Virus record (IMG/VR): IMGVR_UViG_3300031525_000018
Span: 1 to 38,769 of that record
Direction: 5' to 3' (one strand)
DNA: 38,769 nt
Source of the DNA: a virus
Shown here: positions 1 through 8,874 of the stretch, piece after piece
How the letters are laid out: each line of letters begins with the position of its first letter
How positions within the stretch are numbered: position 1 is the first letter of the stretch
Translations under genes and position numbers: made by a program
The notes under the pieces: model-generated
What the model was told of the DNA's origin: nothing
Databases searched by the model: none
Seen by the model: the letters and a program-made list of their open reading frames with translations, nothing else

Positions 1-140
1 TGGATACGCTCCATTGCCTGCATCAAGCAAGAGCAGCATCTGAGGCGGCCTACCTAGCGTATGCGGAACCGTCTGCAATGTGCCCCCGGTCGTAATCGTC
101 ACCTGGAGAAATTGCCCGCGCCCGCTGGCCTGCCCATTAC
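1..140. repeat. Terminal direct repeat, left copy
   Basis: These 140 bases are repeated at 38630-38769. The copies differ at one position: G at 127 against A at 38756. The repeat lies inside one minus-strand gene whose reading frame continues across the joined ends, so the unit is circular or circularly permuted with a length of about 38,629 bp. The difference turns Ala codon 20 from GCC to GCT and is silent. It is probably an assembly overlap containing a population variant; a true short terminal repeat is the alternative. Confidence 0.95.
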
Positions 141-186
141 GCAGGAATGGCCCATAGAGCGGAACGCTCTTACCAGTTTTGCTCAT
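1..186 (-). CDS. Small tail-region protein, N-terminal part (runs off the window start)
   Basis: The gene starts with ATG at 186-184, overlapping the TGA of the upstream tail gene as ATGA. The first 62 codons lie here. When the 140-bp end overlap is collapsed, the frame continues without a break into 38629-38540, giving a 91-residue protein ending in YLFWIN. It is Gly/Thr/Pro-rich with a hydrophobic LLLL segment around residues 51-54 and no recognisable domain. It sits between the receptor-binding/tail genes and the GNAT-like gene, so a minor virion or tail-fibre accessory role is likely but unproven. Confidence 0.85.
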   Translation of the reverse strand, partial: MSKTGKSVPLYGPFLRNGQASGRGQFLQVTITTGGTLQTVPHTLGRPPQMLLLLDAGNGAYP

Positions 187-1268
187 TCGCCGAAATTTAT
201 CGTAGAGTAGGTGATGCTGCCTGTGAATGGACTGCCACTATTCGTCTGGGCGCACAGTTGAAAGCTTGTCGTCGTGCGTGAGTTGATGTAGGTGGTCACG
301 CCCCCTGAAGGCCCGCCACCCCCCAATTGCGTTGCAACGATATCTGGCTGCACAGCATAAGCGTGACTGTAGTATTGCGTTCCGCCGCAACCGAACGCAG
401 AACCGGAAAATGTGACAATTGCCTGACCGTGCTCCAGATGAGTCGTCTTAGAACCAGACGTTGAATTGCCGTCATAAGGAAGATCGAAAAACGTACTCCC
501 AGCCCCAGCGTATTGAGTATATCCATTGGTGGATATAAACCCAGTGCTGGGATTAAACTGAATGCCGCTGTCATTGCTTGTCGTGTTATCGTATATGCCA
601 ATATTGCCATTCGACTCGGTGAAAATGCTTGAACTCTGCGTTGCGCTAGAAAGCTGATATTGGCCCAAAGAAGCGAGAAAATTCGATGCGGTGACGTAAT
701 TCCCTGAACCTGTGACCGTGAGGTTGCCATTTAATGTCGTTGTCGTTCCGTTGAAATTTCCCCAATTTCCTTGCGGGCCTAATGCAATTCCAGCCAAAGA
801 CGTATCATCGTACCCAATCCCAATATGTGCGCCAGGTTGTGCGTCCAGATCAATATCATATCCATCCGTCTCTAGCCCAGGGTTTCCGGTGGGTGCCGGG
901 GTTGCGTTGACATAAAAGCTAATATTGTTTATCGAGCCATCGACCGAACCCGTTCCGCCATTGGCCTGCGTGAGCGGGCTAGAAAACACGGGGGGCAAAG
1001 TGAACACGAGCGGTACGGTTCCGCCAAATGTTGCCTGGGCGCTACTCGTGGGAATAAGCTGCGAGGGGAAAATACCCGCGCTTCCGATATTGCGATAATC
1101 GAGATTATTAAAGCAGGATGCCCATTGCGTGGGATTCGCGTTAAGATTACCAGCCGTTAGTGTTTCGCCTGTTGCAAACGTATGCACAACCGGGCACGAA
1201 ACCGCCAACGCCGCTTTCGGCGCGAAAAACAACGCGAATCCCAATAACCAAGGAAAGAGTTTTCTCAC
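183..1268 (-). CDS. Secreted-type tail fibre-like protein
   Basis: I use GTG at 1268 because it overlaps the previous stop as GTGA and leaves a clean Sec signal peptide: a short basic start (VRKLF), a hydrophobic core (WLLGFALFF) and an ALA cleavage site before VSCP. The longer frame from 1325 only adds a basic extension inside the upstream gene. The mature protein (about 335 residues) is rich in Gly, Ser, Thr and Asn, with beta-type repetitive sequence (LNGNLTVTGSGN) and a C-terminal domain with GCGGT and FQLC cysteines, as in the tip domains of phage fibres. Residues FATGETLTAGNLN resemble segments common at the start of phage fibre modules. Function is inferred from composition and place in the tail block. 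Confidence 0.75.
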   Translation of the reverse strand: MRKLFPWLLGFALFFAPKAALAVSCPVVHTFATGETLTAGNLNANPTQWASCFNNLDYRNIGSAGIFPSQLIPTSSAQATFGGTVPLVFTLPPVFSSPLTQANGGTGSVDGSINNISFYVNATPAPTGNPGLETDGYDIDLDAQPGAHIGIGYDDTSLAGIALGPQGNWGNFNGTTTTLNGNLTVTGSGNYVTASNFLASLGQYQLSSATQSSSIFTESNGNIGIYDNTTSNDSGIQFNPSTGFISTNGYTQYAGAGSTFFDLPYDGNSTSGSKTTHLEHGQAIVTFSGSAFGCGGTQYYSHAYAVQPDIVATQLGGGGPSGGVTTYINSRTTTSFQLCAQTNSGSPFTGSITYSTINFGE

Positions 1269-2461
1269 GGAACAACCGCCTTTTTCGCGCTCATGGAGTT
1301 GATAATATATCCGAGAGTGACCCATGTATAAATCGAAGTTTCGGAAAATCCGATCTGAATCACCCGGCCTTGGGAACCCTCTTGAGAAAAAGCGCGAGAT
1401 ACTTGGAATGTATCGGCGGCTGTCCCGCCTCCGACTACAGCCTGCCCAACAATCGCTGAACCCACTACGGCCTGAGCAATCGCAGAAGCAATCGTCACGG
1501 CGTTCTGACCTGCGCTCGCCAGTACGCTATATAAATCAGCAGTAACAATACAATTAAACGTGAGCTGCTCGCCCTGCGAATTCGTCGGAATTGAAATCAG
1601 AATCGCGACATTATCAACGCATTTGACCATCACAGGGGCTGAATCGCCGTATTCCTCAGAAAAGAAATCTGATTTGCCCGCCCATGTCGTCGTGATCGCG
1701 GTCCCAAAATCGCCAAACCCAAAGCCAAAATTCGCGACCTGATCGAGAATGCCCGAGCACCAAGCAACGGTGCTTTCATCCTGCGGCCCGCGCAGGGCTG
1801 CGGCCCCCGTCACGGGCATCCCGCGCATCTCACCGACCGAAGGCAAGCCCTCATCGTCTGGGTGCAAGAAGTCAAACCATACGCCCGCCGTAGGGTACCC
1901 AAGGGGTGATGGTCGCGCAACCGCGTTTGCCCCAGCATAAATCGTGACGAAAAACTGGACCGCGCTGCCGTGGTCATCGGTGACAGTGACGACGCAATTC
2001 CCAGGAGATACCGGCGCTATGGTGACCGGGCCAAACGTCGGCCCCGTGCCTGTAGCGGCTGAAAGCGTCCCGAGCGGCGGGTCAATGGTCGCGGTGAATG
2101 TCCCGCCATAACCCGTTTCCACCGCCGTGAATGACCCGCTCACGCTCCCACCAGGACTAAATGAGGTCAGTGCAAGCGGGCCGTAGGCATATACCGTGAC
2201 AGGTGTCGTTTGTCCGCTTGGGTGCCCCGTCACTGTCACCGTGATCGGTACGCCCGCAACCGTGAGAGGCGCAACATAGGTCACAGTGAGGTTCGAGCCT
2301 GTGACCGAAACCGTAGCGGTAGCCGTACTGCTCGATACTGCCGTATAGCTCGTATCTCCACTTGTTGTTGAAAGTGCAACAGCTGCCGTGGCCGCGCCAA
2401 CCGGGTTGCTTGGTGCGGAGGGATAGACTTTCACCGTTGAGGGCGTTGCGACTACACTCAT
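1265..2461 (-). CDS. Tail fibre/spike protein with Ig-like N-terminal repeats
   Basis: 398 residues. The first ~180 are Thr/Val/Ser-rich with repeated Ig-like beta-strand signatures (TVTYVAPLTVAG, GTFTATIDPPLGT, NCVVTVTDDHGSAV). The C-terminal half has a distinct globular domain (YPTAGVWFDFLHPDDEGLP ... AAALRGPQDESTVAWC) and a hydrophobic Ala/Val-rich stretch near residue 320. Four cysteines lie in the C-terminal region or at its edge. The ATG overlaps the upstream stop as ATGA. Lying between two signal-peptide-bearing tail proteins, it is probably a surface-binding structural component. No enzyme motif was recognised. Confidence 0.75.
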   Translation of the reverse strand: MSVVATPSTVKVYPSAPSNPVGAATAAVALSTTSGDTSYTAVSSSTATATVSVTGSNLTVTYVAPLTVAGVPITVTVTGHPSGQTTPVTVYAYGPLALTSFSPGGSVSGSFTAVETGYGGTFTATIDPPLGTLSAATGTGPTFGPVTIAPVSPGNCVVTVTDDHGSAVQFFVTIYAGANAVARPSPLGYPTAGVWFDFLHPDDEGLPSVGEMRGMPVTGAAALRGPQDESTVAWCSGILDQVANFGFGFGDFGTAITTTWAGKSDFFSEEYGDSAPVMVKCVDNVAILISIPTNSQGEQLTFNCIVTADLYSVLASAGQNAVTIASAIAQAVVGSAIVGQAVVGGGTAADTFQVSRAFSQEGSQGRVIQIGFSETSIYTWVTLGYIINSMSAKKAVVP

Positions 2462-4620
2462 GGGAAATATATTCCTCCGGTTTGTGGGGCCATTGTCGCA
2501 CTAGGCGCTGGCCCGGAAACCGACAGCACGCCATTATCGCCAAATTCCGTGATAACCCCGCGTCCGGTATATTGCGCCGAATGCGTATAGCTGCGCGAGA
2601 GCGTCGGGAAGCTCACGTTACTCGTCGTTGGGTTTGTCACAAACGCGCAAGCGGAATACGGCTGACCATAGACTGAACAGCTTGCATACTCGCGAGCGTA
2701 CGCGCCTGTAGACGTTTTAAGTGTAGAAATCCCGACATTCGTAGGTGGTGAATTCTGGTTGTAATTCACACTGATTGGGTTGAAATTGATTGAGCCTTTG
2801 AGCGGCTGTGATGGGATAATATAATACAGTGGTGAGATCAAGACGCCGCTATTAGCGGGATAGCTTGAATTCGCTTCTTCTTCCGCACCAAGCAATGAGG
2901 GTGCTTCATCAATAAGCCCCATGCTCGCCATGAAGAATTGATCTTGCGCGTAGTTGTTAATCACCGCATTGAAGTAAAAATATTCAACGCCTGAATTTAT
3001 GAATACCAGTGCGGCATTCAAATGATTGATATAGGTCGTCTCGGTTTGCCCTAGAACGCATCCTTCGCATTGCGCTCCGAGCACGTTGGGGACATTTAAG
3101 ACAACATAACCCGGCCACGTTGCGTCGTTATAAATCACTGGCAAGCTCATATTACTGAAGAGATTATTTTCCCCAGCAACCCAAGCGGCATTCGGCGGCG
3201 TGAGCGTTAGGAATGGCAAAGTCGTCGCATTCAGCTGCGGCTCCGCACCAGGGCATACTCCGACCGTTGTGCCGCCGTTGCTGAAGAACCCGCCGCAATA
3301 AAGCGTATAGCTCGCAGTCTCTCCAGGCAAAGCCGCATCATCGGCTCTCATCCAATCGTGAGGAAATGGCCCGTACTGCGCGTTGACCACTGAGCTTATA
3401 TAGCCATTGGCATAGGTTAAGAGGCTACCGCTGCCCGTAGTCGTGGGGTCTCCCATAAACGATCCGCAGACATTAGGATTCACGTTGGGCATGAACACCA
3501 GCGCCCCGCTCGTGCTTTTCGCGATATAGCTTGAGGCGAATGTCGAGGAGGTCATGCACCCTGAATTTACATGGAGCTGATTGAAATCGCCATAACTGCC
3601 CATTTTTATTCCGGCTGCATGTCCATAATTCGTCATGCGATTATCGGTTTGCCAATGCGTAACGTATTTGGCGAATTTCGTGACATCGCTCTGAACCTGC
3701 GTACCCGAGGCCGTCGGCCCAGCCAGCGGCTGCGGGCATCCGGTACCGTTTGAATTATGGTAGCACCCCGCAACGTCCGTGTACGCCAGTAAATGTGTAG
3801 GCTGCGCGTTCGGCGGGGCTACCGTTGCTTGCGGTGTCGGGGTCACGTTTACGATGGGGAGAGATGGAGCCCCGCCGACATGCGTCAACAGGACCATCGT
3901 AAACGCACCCGGAGCCGGAGACGCCAGCGTCCCGCTCGCCGATCCTGAGACCGCTGTGGTCACATTCGTAGACGCAAGCTGCTGGCGATATTGCGTGAGT
4001 GAGACTTTCGCTGCGGCTCCCGAGGTCGATTTGGTGCCAACACCATCATTGAGCCAACCCGCGCTCGGAGTGAGGCTTGTCTCGCTGCCCAGCGCATAAA
4101 ATGACACCGGCTGAGTCCCTGAGATGTTCGGATTGATGGACGGGGGATTCAGCACTTGCGCCCCAGCAGGGACCACTGGCGTATAGACGGTCGAAACGCC
4201 AGCAATGGGATTCACAGTATCGACGTTGCCCCATTCCTGGCACGAAGCGGCCATGCCCACGGCAGATCCCGTGATGCTCCACGTATAAGGCCCGGCCACG
4301 TCCGTGCTCGTTGCGAGCCGTGAATACATCGACAGCGTGAGCGCCCCGGTTTGCGTTGGCGGAACAATCAGGCTAAACCCAACCGGCGGGGTTGCAGCCG
4401 CACTTCCCGACGCATACGCGAGCCCGCAAACGAAATAATCATTCGCTGTGGGCGTATTGGCGAATGTCAATGAAATAGAGGTTGCGCTATTACTCACGCC
4501 TCCGATTTTCTGCGTGAGGCTGGGGAGATTATTGATATTGACGAGCAAAATAGCGTTAGCAATTACCGCAGTCGCAAGCAGCGTGCCAAGAGCGACAACA
4601 TACGCCACCCAACGTTTCAT
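2458..4620 (-). CDS. Large exported receptor-binding/depolymerase-like protein
   Basis: 720 residues starting with a textbook signal peptide: KR, a hydrophobic core (WVAYVVALGTLLATAVI), then ANA before ILLVN. Residues ~40-250 look like a beta-sandwich tail or lectin domain (SATSISLTFANTPTANDYFVCGLAY). Residues ~290-600 resemble a glycoside-hydrolase-like TIM barrel (HLLAYTDVAGCY, GIKMGSYGDFN, HDWMRADDA), but no exact catalytic family was recognised. There are many cysteines, several closely paired (CEGC, SCSVYGQPYSAC), fitting disulfides formed outside the cytoplasm. The ATG overlaps the upstream stop as ATGA. A host-polysaccharide binding or degrading tailspike is the best guess. Confidence 0.75.
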   Translation of the reverse strand: MKRWVAYVVALGTLLATAVIANAILLVNINNLPSLTQKIGGVSNSATSISLTFANTPTANDYFVCGLAYASGSAAATPPVGFSLIVPPTQTGALTLSMYSRLATSTDVAGPYTWSITGSAVGMAASCQEWGNVDTVNPIAGVSTVYTPVVPAGAQVLNPPSINPNISGTQPVSFYALGSETSLTPSAGWLNDGVGTKSTSGAAAKVSLTQYRQQLASTNVTTAVSGSASGTLASPAPGAFTMVLLTHVGGAPSLPIVNVTPTPQATVAPPNAQPTHLLAYTDVAGCYHNSNGTGCPQPLAGPTASGTQVQSDVTKFAKYVTHWQTDNRMTNYGHAAGIKMGSYGDFNQLHVNSGCMTSSTFASSYIAKSTSGALVFMPNVNPNVCGSFMGDPTTTGSGSLLTYANGYISSVVNAQYGPFPHDWMRADDAALPGETASYTLYCGGFFSNGGTTVGVCPGAEPQLNATTLPFLTLTPPNAAWVAGENNLFSNMSLPVIYNDATWPGYVVLNVPNVLGAQCEGCVLGQTETTYINHLNAALVFINSGVEYFYFNAVINNYAQDQFFMASMGLIDEAPSLLGAEEEANSSYPANSGVLISPLYYIIPSQPLKGSINFNPISVNYNQNSPPTNVGISTLKTSTGAYAREYASCSVYGQPYSACAFVTNPTTSNVSFPTLSRSYTHSAQYTGRGVITEFGDNGVLSVSGPAPSATMAPQTGGIYFP

Positions 4621-5675
4621 AGCCCACCATTATCATAAAACAACAGATAGCGAGAACCGCCATAACGCACGCCTACTGCCGTCGTCCGGTCCAAAATCGC
4701 CGCAGTGTAGCCCTCGAATAAATCTGGGTTATTATCTGAAATAGGACGCTGCGAAATATTCTGACCGTCGCATGTATATACGCCATCTTGGCCTAAAAAT
4801 ACATGGAACGTATCGAAATTCACAAGTGATTTTGGCGAGACGCACCCAACGGTGGCGGAAACGAGATTCACATCCCAAGGTCCGATATCTCCATAATAGC
4901 CTATGTGATCCATGCGATAGATCGCGGATTCCTTATAAATCATTACGCTTGATGCGCTAATCGGCATAATCCCCGTAATATTTCCGCCCGCGACTCCATC
5001 ATTAAAGCCGATGAAATATCCCAGATATGCCGCGCCGGGAAGATTCCCGCCATAGGTAAACGATTCAGGAGCTGTTGGGTCACTAATATAGACCGCCGTT
5101 GGCTCTGTTGGTTCTCCCGAATACCAGATGCTATTAAAAAAACTCATCACATACGCTGGCGTAATTACCGCACTCCCGCTATGATTAAGCGGAGCAGATG
5201 CGCTCGTGAGGCTAACGCATGAATTTCCAGGACCTTCCCAAATACGAGGCGCGTCATGTCCATTGACGATGAACGCACACGTAGCGGTTTGAGCCGGGTC
5301 ATATATCTGAGCCGCATTCAGGAGCTTAGCGCTACTATTGACTCCAGTAGCAATGCTCGTGAATGCTGCGTCCGTTACTTGAGCCGCATAAAGATGGCCC
5401 GCGCTTTGAACAATGACGTTGGAAACATCATTAAATCTCACTACAACGAGACCGCTACCGGGAGCTGCACTCCCCGTTGCTGTGGCTGCGAGTAGAGCAG
5501 AATTCCCGGGCCTCTTCCCAAAACTATTCGCCGCAGGGATCCAACCGTTAATTGAAACTGCAAGCTGATTGCGCTTGATCGCGTGCGGGTCTTTGCGCGT
5601 ATTGCGTCCGCCGCCTAAATCAAGATACGCAATATCCATATTTCCCGGGTTTGTCGATGCGACAGGCGTACCCAT
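4617..5675 (-). CDS. Beta-propeller-like tail protein (P22 gp10-type)
   Basis: About 352 residues from ATG 5675, which overlaps the upstream stop as TAATG; the frame is open to 5690 but the overlap favours 5675. After an N-terminal GGGRNTRKDPHAIKRNQL stretch come repeated short beta segments (AGHLYAAQV, SIWYSGEPTEPTAVYISDP, VMIYKESAIYRMDH, FLGQDGVYTCDGQNI). This pattern is typical of podovirus tail-needle-knob and DNA-stabilisation proteins such as P22 gp10. It directly follows the adaptor-like gene, the expected order for a short tail. Homology to gp10 is my reading of the pattern, not a search result. Confidence 0.65.
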   Translation of the reverse strand: MGTPVASTNPGNMDIAYLDLGGGRNTRKDPHAIKRNQLAVSINGWIPAANSFGKRPGNSALLAATATGSAAPGSGLVVVRFNDVSNVIVQSAGHLYAAQVTDAAFTSIATGVNSSAKLLNAAQIYDPAQTATCAFIVNGHDAPRIWEGPGNSCVSLTSASAPLNHSGSAVITPAYVMSFFNSIWYSGEPTEPTAVYISDPTAPESFTYGGNLPGAAYLGYFIGFNDGVAGGNITGIMPISASSVMIYKESAIYRMDHIGYYGDIGPWDVNLVSATVGCVSPKSLVNFDTFHVFLGQDGVYTCDGQNISQRPISDNNPDLFEGYTAAILDRTTAVGVRYGGSRYLLFYDNGGL

Positions 5676-6475
5676 TAGAGGCCAGCCCAACTAAGATCGT
5701 TCACGGGGCTATACGTAGGCTCACCTGTTATTTGGAGGAAATCTCCAATGCTATCTCGCCCATAAATAACTTTCAGACGAGCGATTTCTTCCGCGTACGT
5801 CTGGCGATAAAACTTCGCGTTTGCATCATCGCCATTCCGCTTGTACACATACCACAAGGCCCAGTACGTAATCGCTTCCGCGCAATCGCTAGGGAGAGCA
5901 ATCATATCGGTCACTGTTACAAGTGTCGGGAATTGATTCGCGTTTGGCGTCGGAAGGGCGGAATAATAGACCGTGATAATATCGCCAGTTTCAAGCGGGG
6001 TGGGAAATAGCTCTAGCGTATCCCGCTGCGGGCCTAACGCGCAATAGGTCGGGTAGAGCGTGCCGCTATTTGCACGGAGATAATTCTGGCCCGTCTTGCG
6101 GCAGAATTCGCTCCACGACACCAGCATTGACCCAGGCTCAAACCGTACCGCATTCTGCACGCCTAACGGAAGATAAAAGACATCACGCAATAGGCGGATT
6201 TCCGGGAATGGATTCGCCGGTTGCATTGGCGGAATGGGATACGTGCCCACACCTGTCGACGTAGTGATGGTGAATTCCGCTGCCAAAAGATTGTAATCAG
6301 CGAGATCGGAAGCTACCCGCTTATAGCCTAGATTGATGAAATAATCCAATAGCGCTTGCGAATATTGCGGGTTAGTTAGTGAAGACCACGAAGGGCCTTG
6401 ACCCAAAACGAAATTCGCCCCAGGCTCGCTGAGCATCATCAAGATCGTGTTTTCAATATCGCCTAAACTTGGCAT
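5675..6475 (-). CDS. Head-tail adaptor-like protein
   Basis: 266 residues from ATG 6475, which overlaps the upstream TGA as TGATG; TTG at 6484 is a less likely alternative. Begins MPSLGDIENTILMMLSEPG. The C-terminal part (ALPSDCAEAITYWALWYVYKR ... FYRQTYAEEIARLKVIYGRD) is a helical pair preceded by a beta-rich middle with ITVYYSALP. This layout is common in phage adaptor proteins (SU10-like, P22 gp4-like) that bind the portal ring. Its place just before the propeller-like tail gene supports a connector role. Confidence 0.6.
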   Translation of the reverse strand: MPSLGDIENTILMMLSEPGANFVLGQGPSWSSLTNPQYSQALLDYFINLGYKRVASDLADYNLLAAEFTITTSTGVGTYPIPPMQPANPFPEIRLLRDVFYLPLGVQNAVRFEPGSMLVSWSEFCRKTGQNYLRANSGTLYPTYCALGPQRDTLELFPTPLETGDIITVYYSALPTPNANQFPTLVTVTDMIALPSDCAEAITYWALWYVYKRNGDDANAKFYRQTYAEEIARLKVIYGRDSIGDFLQITGEPTYSPVNDLSWAGL

Positions 6476-6744
6476 CACAACCAACTTACATTAAAAACTG
6501 CGGTTGTCCATCCACCTTGACCAGTAACCACAATCGTTGGGTGGAGAGGGATCACCCATAGGTTATCGGTTATGCGTTGATATGGAGTAGCCCAAGAATT
6601 CGTGATTTGAGGAACAACCGCAAACCCGGTTGCAGCGACGATATCTTGATACTGAGAAGATGCCGAAGCCAAAATTAACGCAGATGCAGCTAATGCTAAT
6701 GCTTGCGTAGCGAATACCGCGAAAGTCGAGTTTGCAATTCCCAT
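6475..6744 (-). CDS. Small hydrophobic-start tail-region protein
   Basis: 89 residues. An Ala/Leu-rich segment at residues ~8-30 (AVFATQALALAASALILASA) looks like a signal or membrane segment ending in ASA, but it lacks the basic start of a classical signal peptide. The rest is beta-type (VVPQITNSWATPY, HPTIVVTGQGG). The gene lies 1 bp from the LamG-like gene upstream and overlaps the adaptor-like gene by one base. No family recognised; a virion protein is inferred from position. Confidence 0.6.
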   Translation of the reverse strand: MGIANSTFAVFATQALALAASALILASASSQYQDIVAATGFAVVPQITNSWATPYQRITDNLWVIPLHPTIVVTGQGGWTTAVFNVSWL

Positions 6745-6745
6745 A

Positions 6746-7528
6746 TCAGAATGTCGCTCTGGGCGGTGCGTGGAAATATGGGTGATTCGTCGGCAGAGCG
6801 TTTGCCATCGCCCATTTCCATGCTAGGTAGCCCTGCACGATAGCTATAGCATTATCTGGTATTCGTATAGAGTAGATAATGATTTCACGCATTGAGCACG
6901 GCTGTCCAAAACCTTGATTCCCGGCGCATATCTCAAATGCCTGAGATGCAGACGTGTTCAGGTTATTTGAGGTTAGGATTGGAGTCCCGCCATTTTTCGA
7001 AATGCGTTGCGCCCCAGGTGCGTGCGCAAAATCCATCATCATTCGATTTCCAGAGGAGTACGCATTGCCCGAATCCGTATCTAAATTATCGGTCCCTAGA
7101 TATGGGTCATGCCCGCCGAAATTCTGCACTTGGCATAATTGACCGTTAGCGCTAAATCCCCACGAAAAATATGCCGCGTTTGTGGCGGACCCTTGTGGCG
7201 TGTAGACGCTAAATATTGTGCGAGGAGTATTCCCAACCGGGAGATTCGGATTAGCACCCGTGGAAAGAGTTGATGGCTGATTAACGGTAAAATCAATAAA
7301 CGGTTGAGTAGCTGAAGTCGAGCCTGTTAAAGCAACATATCCTGGTTGTGATGTAGACGTGCCCTGAGAAACGGTATTCCCGGCTCCAGATTTATCCCGC
7401 CATTGCGAGACGGTAGTACCGTTAAGAATAATGGTGTTTTTGTCGAAAGCATCAAGCCAAAGGCAGAGAGATGAACTTAATCCTGAATCTCTTGGGGTCC
7501 AGAGGCGATGCTGGCGACCAGGCAACAT
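6746..7528 (-). CDS. LamG/concanavalin-like lectin-domain tail protein
   Basis: 260 residues preceded by a near-perfect Shine-Dalgarno (AAGGAGG, 6 nt before ATG), which indicates high expression. Contains the signature of phage and bacterial LamG-like modules: LCLWLDAFDKN, VSQWRDKSGAGN near the start and GYLAWKWAMANALPTNHPY near the C-terminus. Such domains form beta sandwiches that bind sugars or other ligands. It is probably a fibre or host-surface binding protein. The fold is assigned from these two conserved ends. Confidence 0.85.
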   Translation of the reverse strand: MLPGRQHRLWTPRDSGLSSSLCLWLDAFDKNTIILNGTTVSQWRDKSGAGNTVSQGTSTSQPGYVALTGSTSATQPFIDFTVNQPSTLSTGANPNLPVGNTPRTIFSVYTPQGSATNAAYFSWGFSANGQLCQVQNFGGHDPYLGTDNLDTDSGNAYSSGNRMMMDFAHAPGAQRISKNGGTPILTSNNLNTSASQAFEICAGNQGFGQPCSMREIIIYSIRIPDNAIAIVQGYLAWKWAMANALPTNHPYFHAPPRATF

Positions 7529-7538
7529 GTCATCCTCC

Positions 7539-8678
7539 TTAATCTTGGATCGTGGAAATGTTGATCGAAATATCCGAAGTCGATGCGAATGTTGGCGTGC
7601 CGGTTGTTACCAGAATGCCATATAGCGTTGATCCGCCACCTGTTGCAATGGATTTTCCAATACCATCCAGATTATACACCGTGACCGTGCCTAGCCCACT
7701 ATCGGGCGCTGCGAGGACATACACACCGACTAAATTCGGAATATCTGCAGCGTTAATTGCAGGAGCAGCGTGATCTGTCCATGTCGAATTTGTTGGATTA
7801 GCCTTAAAAATGTAAAGTTTGAAACCAGCAGTTTGCACATCTTTCGTCGTAATATAAATTGACGATAGCTGCCCTGAAGCTGCCGCTGCAAACACGCTGG
7901 AGAACGTCAGTAGGCCCCCAACATCATAACCGGCAACGTACGCAGACGTTGAAACTGTTGGCGAAACGAGAACAGATCCGGTTTTCACTGCAGAGCCTAC
8001 CGTGCTCGTAACTGTGCCTGATATGGGCACGGCAACGCCGCTGCTTGAGCCCTGAATTGTCAGAACATTGCTTCCAGTGGCAGAGGTCCCGGGAGCAGTC
8101 GGGCCTGGGAAGCCCGTACCCGCGTTAGACGTGACCGTTCCCGATACCGGAGACGTTCCGCTCAGTGAAACCGTGCCGGAAACAGGCTGTGTGGCCTGGT
8201 AGAACGTGCCTGTAACGGGCAACCCAACGCCTCCAGAGGCACCCTGAACCGTGAGAACATTCGAGCCGCTTACAGCACCGCCAGCGGAATATAATGTCGG
8301 GTAGCCCGTGCCTGCGTTAGATGTAACCGTTCCTGAAATAGGCTGGGTCGTCTGGTAGAACGTGCCCGACACGGGCAGGGGCACGCCTCCGGTGACACCT
8401 TGCACGGGGTTTGCCGTGGTTGCCGACGTGCCCGCATTAGTGGGAGCAACAGGACCACCGCCACCGCTGCCTGTGGTGAGAACGTGCCCGGTAGAATCGC
8501 ACTGTATATTAAAATACGTATCAGCAGTAGCAGTCGTAATGCCAGCGTTCGTGTATTTGCAGCCCGTGATCTGCGTACCAGCGTCAATATTCGCTGCAGA
8601 AACTGAAAGCGGGGCGCATAGCGAAGCAAAGCCCATGAGCAGGACAACAATTGGCGCGAAAAGCTTAGTCTTCATCAT
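7539..8678 (-). CDS. Exported repeat-rich fibre protein
   Basis: About 379 residues from ATG ATG at 8678/8675, the position that yields a Sec signal peptide: MKTK, a hydrophobic core to LCAPL, then VSA before ANIDAG. The frame is open to 8822, but that extension covers the upstream gene. The mature part contains imperfect repeats of about 52 residues built on PVSGTFYQ.TQPISGTV and GSNVLT.QG, a 156-bp DNA period seen in the region 8040-8400. A compact domain of about 130 residues follows (VSTSAYVAGYDVGGLLTFSSVF ... ISINISTIQD). Two cysteines lie near the mature N-terminus (ITGCKYT, NIQCDS). Probably a trimeric fibre with a C-terminal binding head. Confidence 0.8.
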   Translation of the reverse strand: MMKTKLFAPIVVLLMGFASLCAPLSVSAANIDAGTQITGCKYTNAGITTATADTYFNIQCDSTGHVLTTGSGGGGPVAPTNAGTSATTANPVQGVTGGVPLPVSGTFYQTTQPISGTVTSNAGTGYPTLYSAGGAVSGSNVLTVQGASGGVGLPVTGTFYQATQPVSGTVSLSGTSPVSGTVTSNAGTGFPGPTAPGTSATGSNVLTIQGSSSGVAVPISGTVTSTVGSAVKTGSVLVSPTVSTSAYVAGYDVGGLLTFSSVFAAAASGQLSSIYITTKDVQTAGFKLYIFKANPTNSTWTDHAAPAINAADIPNLVGVYVLAAPDSGLGTVTVYNLDGIGKSIATGGGSTLYGILVTTGTPTFASTSDISINISTIQD

Positions 8679-8871
8679 GGCAAAATAACCCAACGTCATA
8701 TTTGCGAGGCACTTCATTATTGTACGGCTCAATAAATGGATGCTCGCCGATGCCAATTGTTGGCGCGCCAGTAACATGCTTGAAATCTTCAGCGGGCGAG
8801 CCGTGCTCTTGTTGTATCTCAATCGCAGTGCGAACTATGCCGGTTCCGCTAACTAGCTCGTCCTTGCCCAT
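8665..8871 (-). CDS. Small late protein, unknown
   Basis: 68 residues from ATG 8871 with an AAAGGGG ribosome site 6 nt upstream. Soluble, mixed composition (GAPTIGIGEHPFIEPYNNEVP), ending FCHDED. It overlaps the signal-peptide start of the next gene by 14 bp. No family recognised. Its place after the 237-residue gene and before the fibre genes suggests a virion-assembly or tail accessory function. Confidence 0.7.
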   Translation of the reverse strand: MGKDELVSGTGIVRTAIEIQQEHGSPAEDFKHVTGAPTIGIGEHPFIEPYNNEVPRKYDVGLFCHDED

Positions 8872-8874
8872 GAA

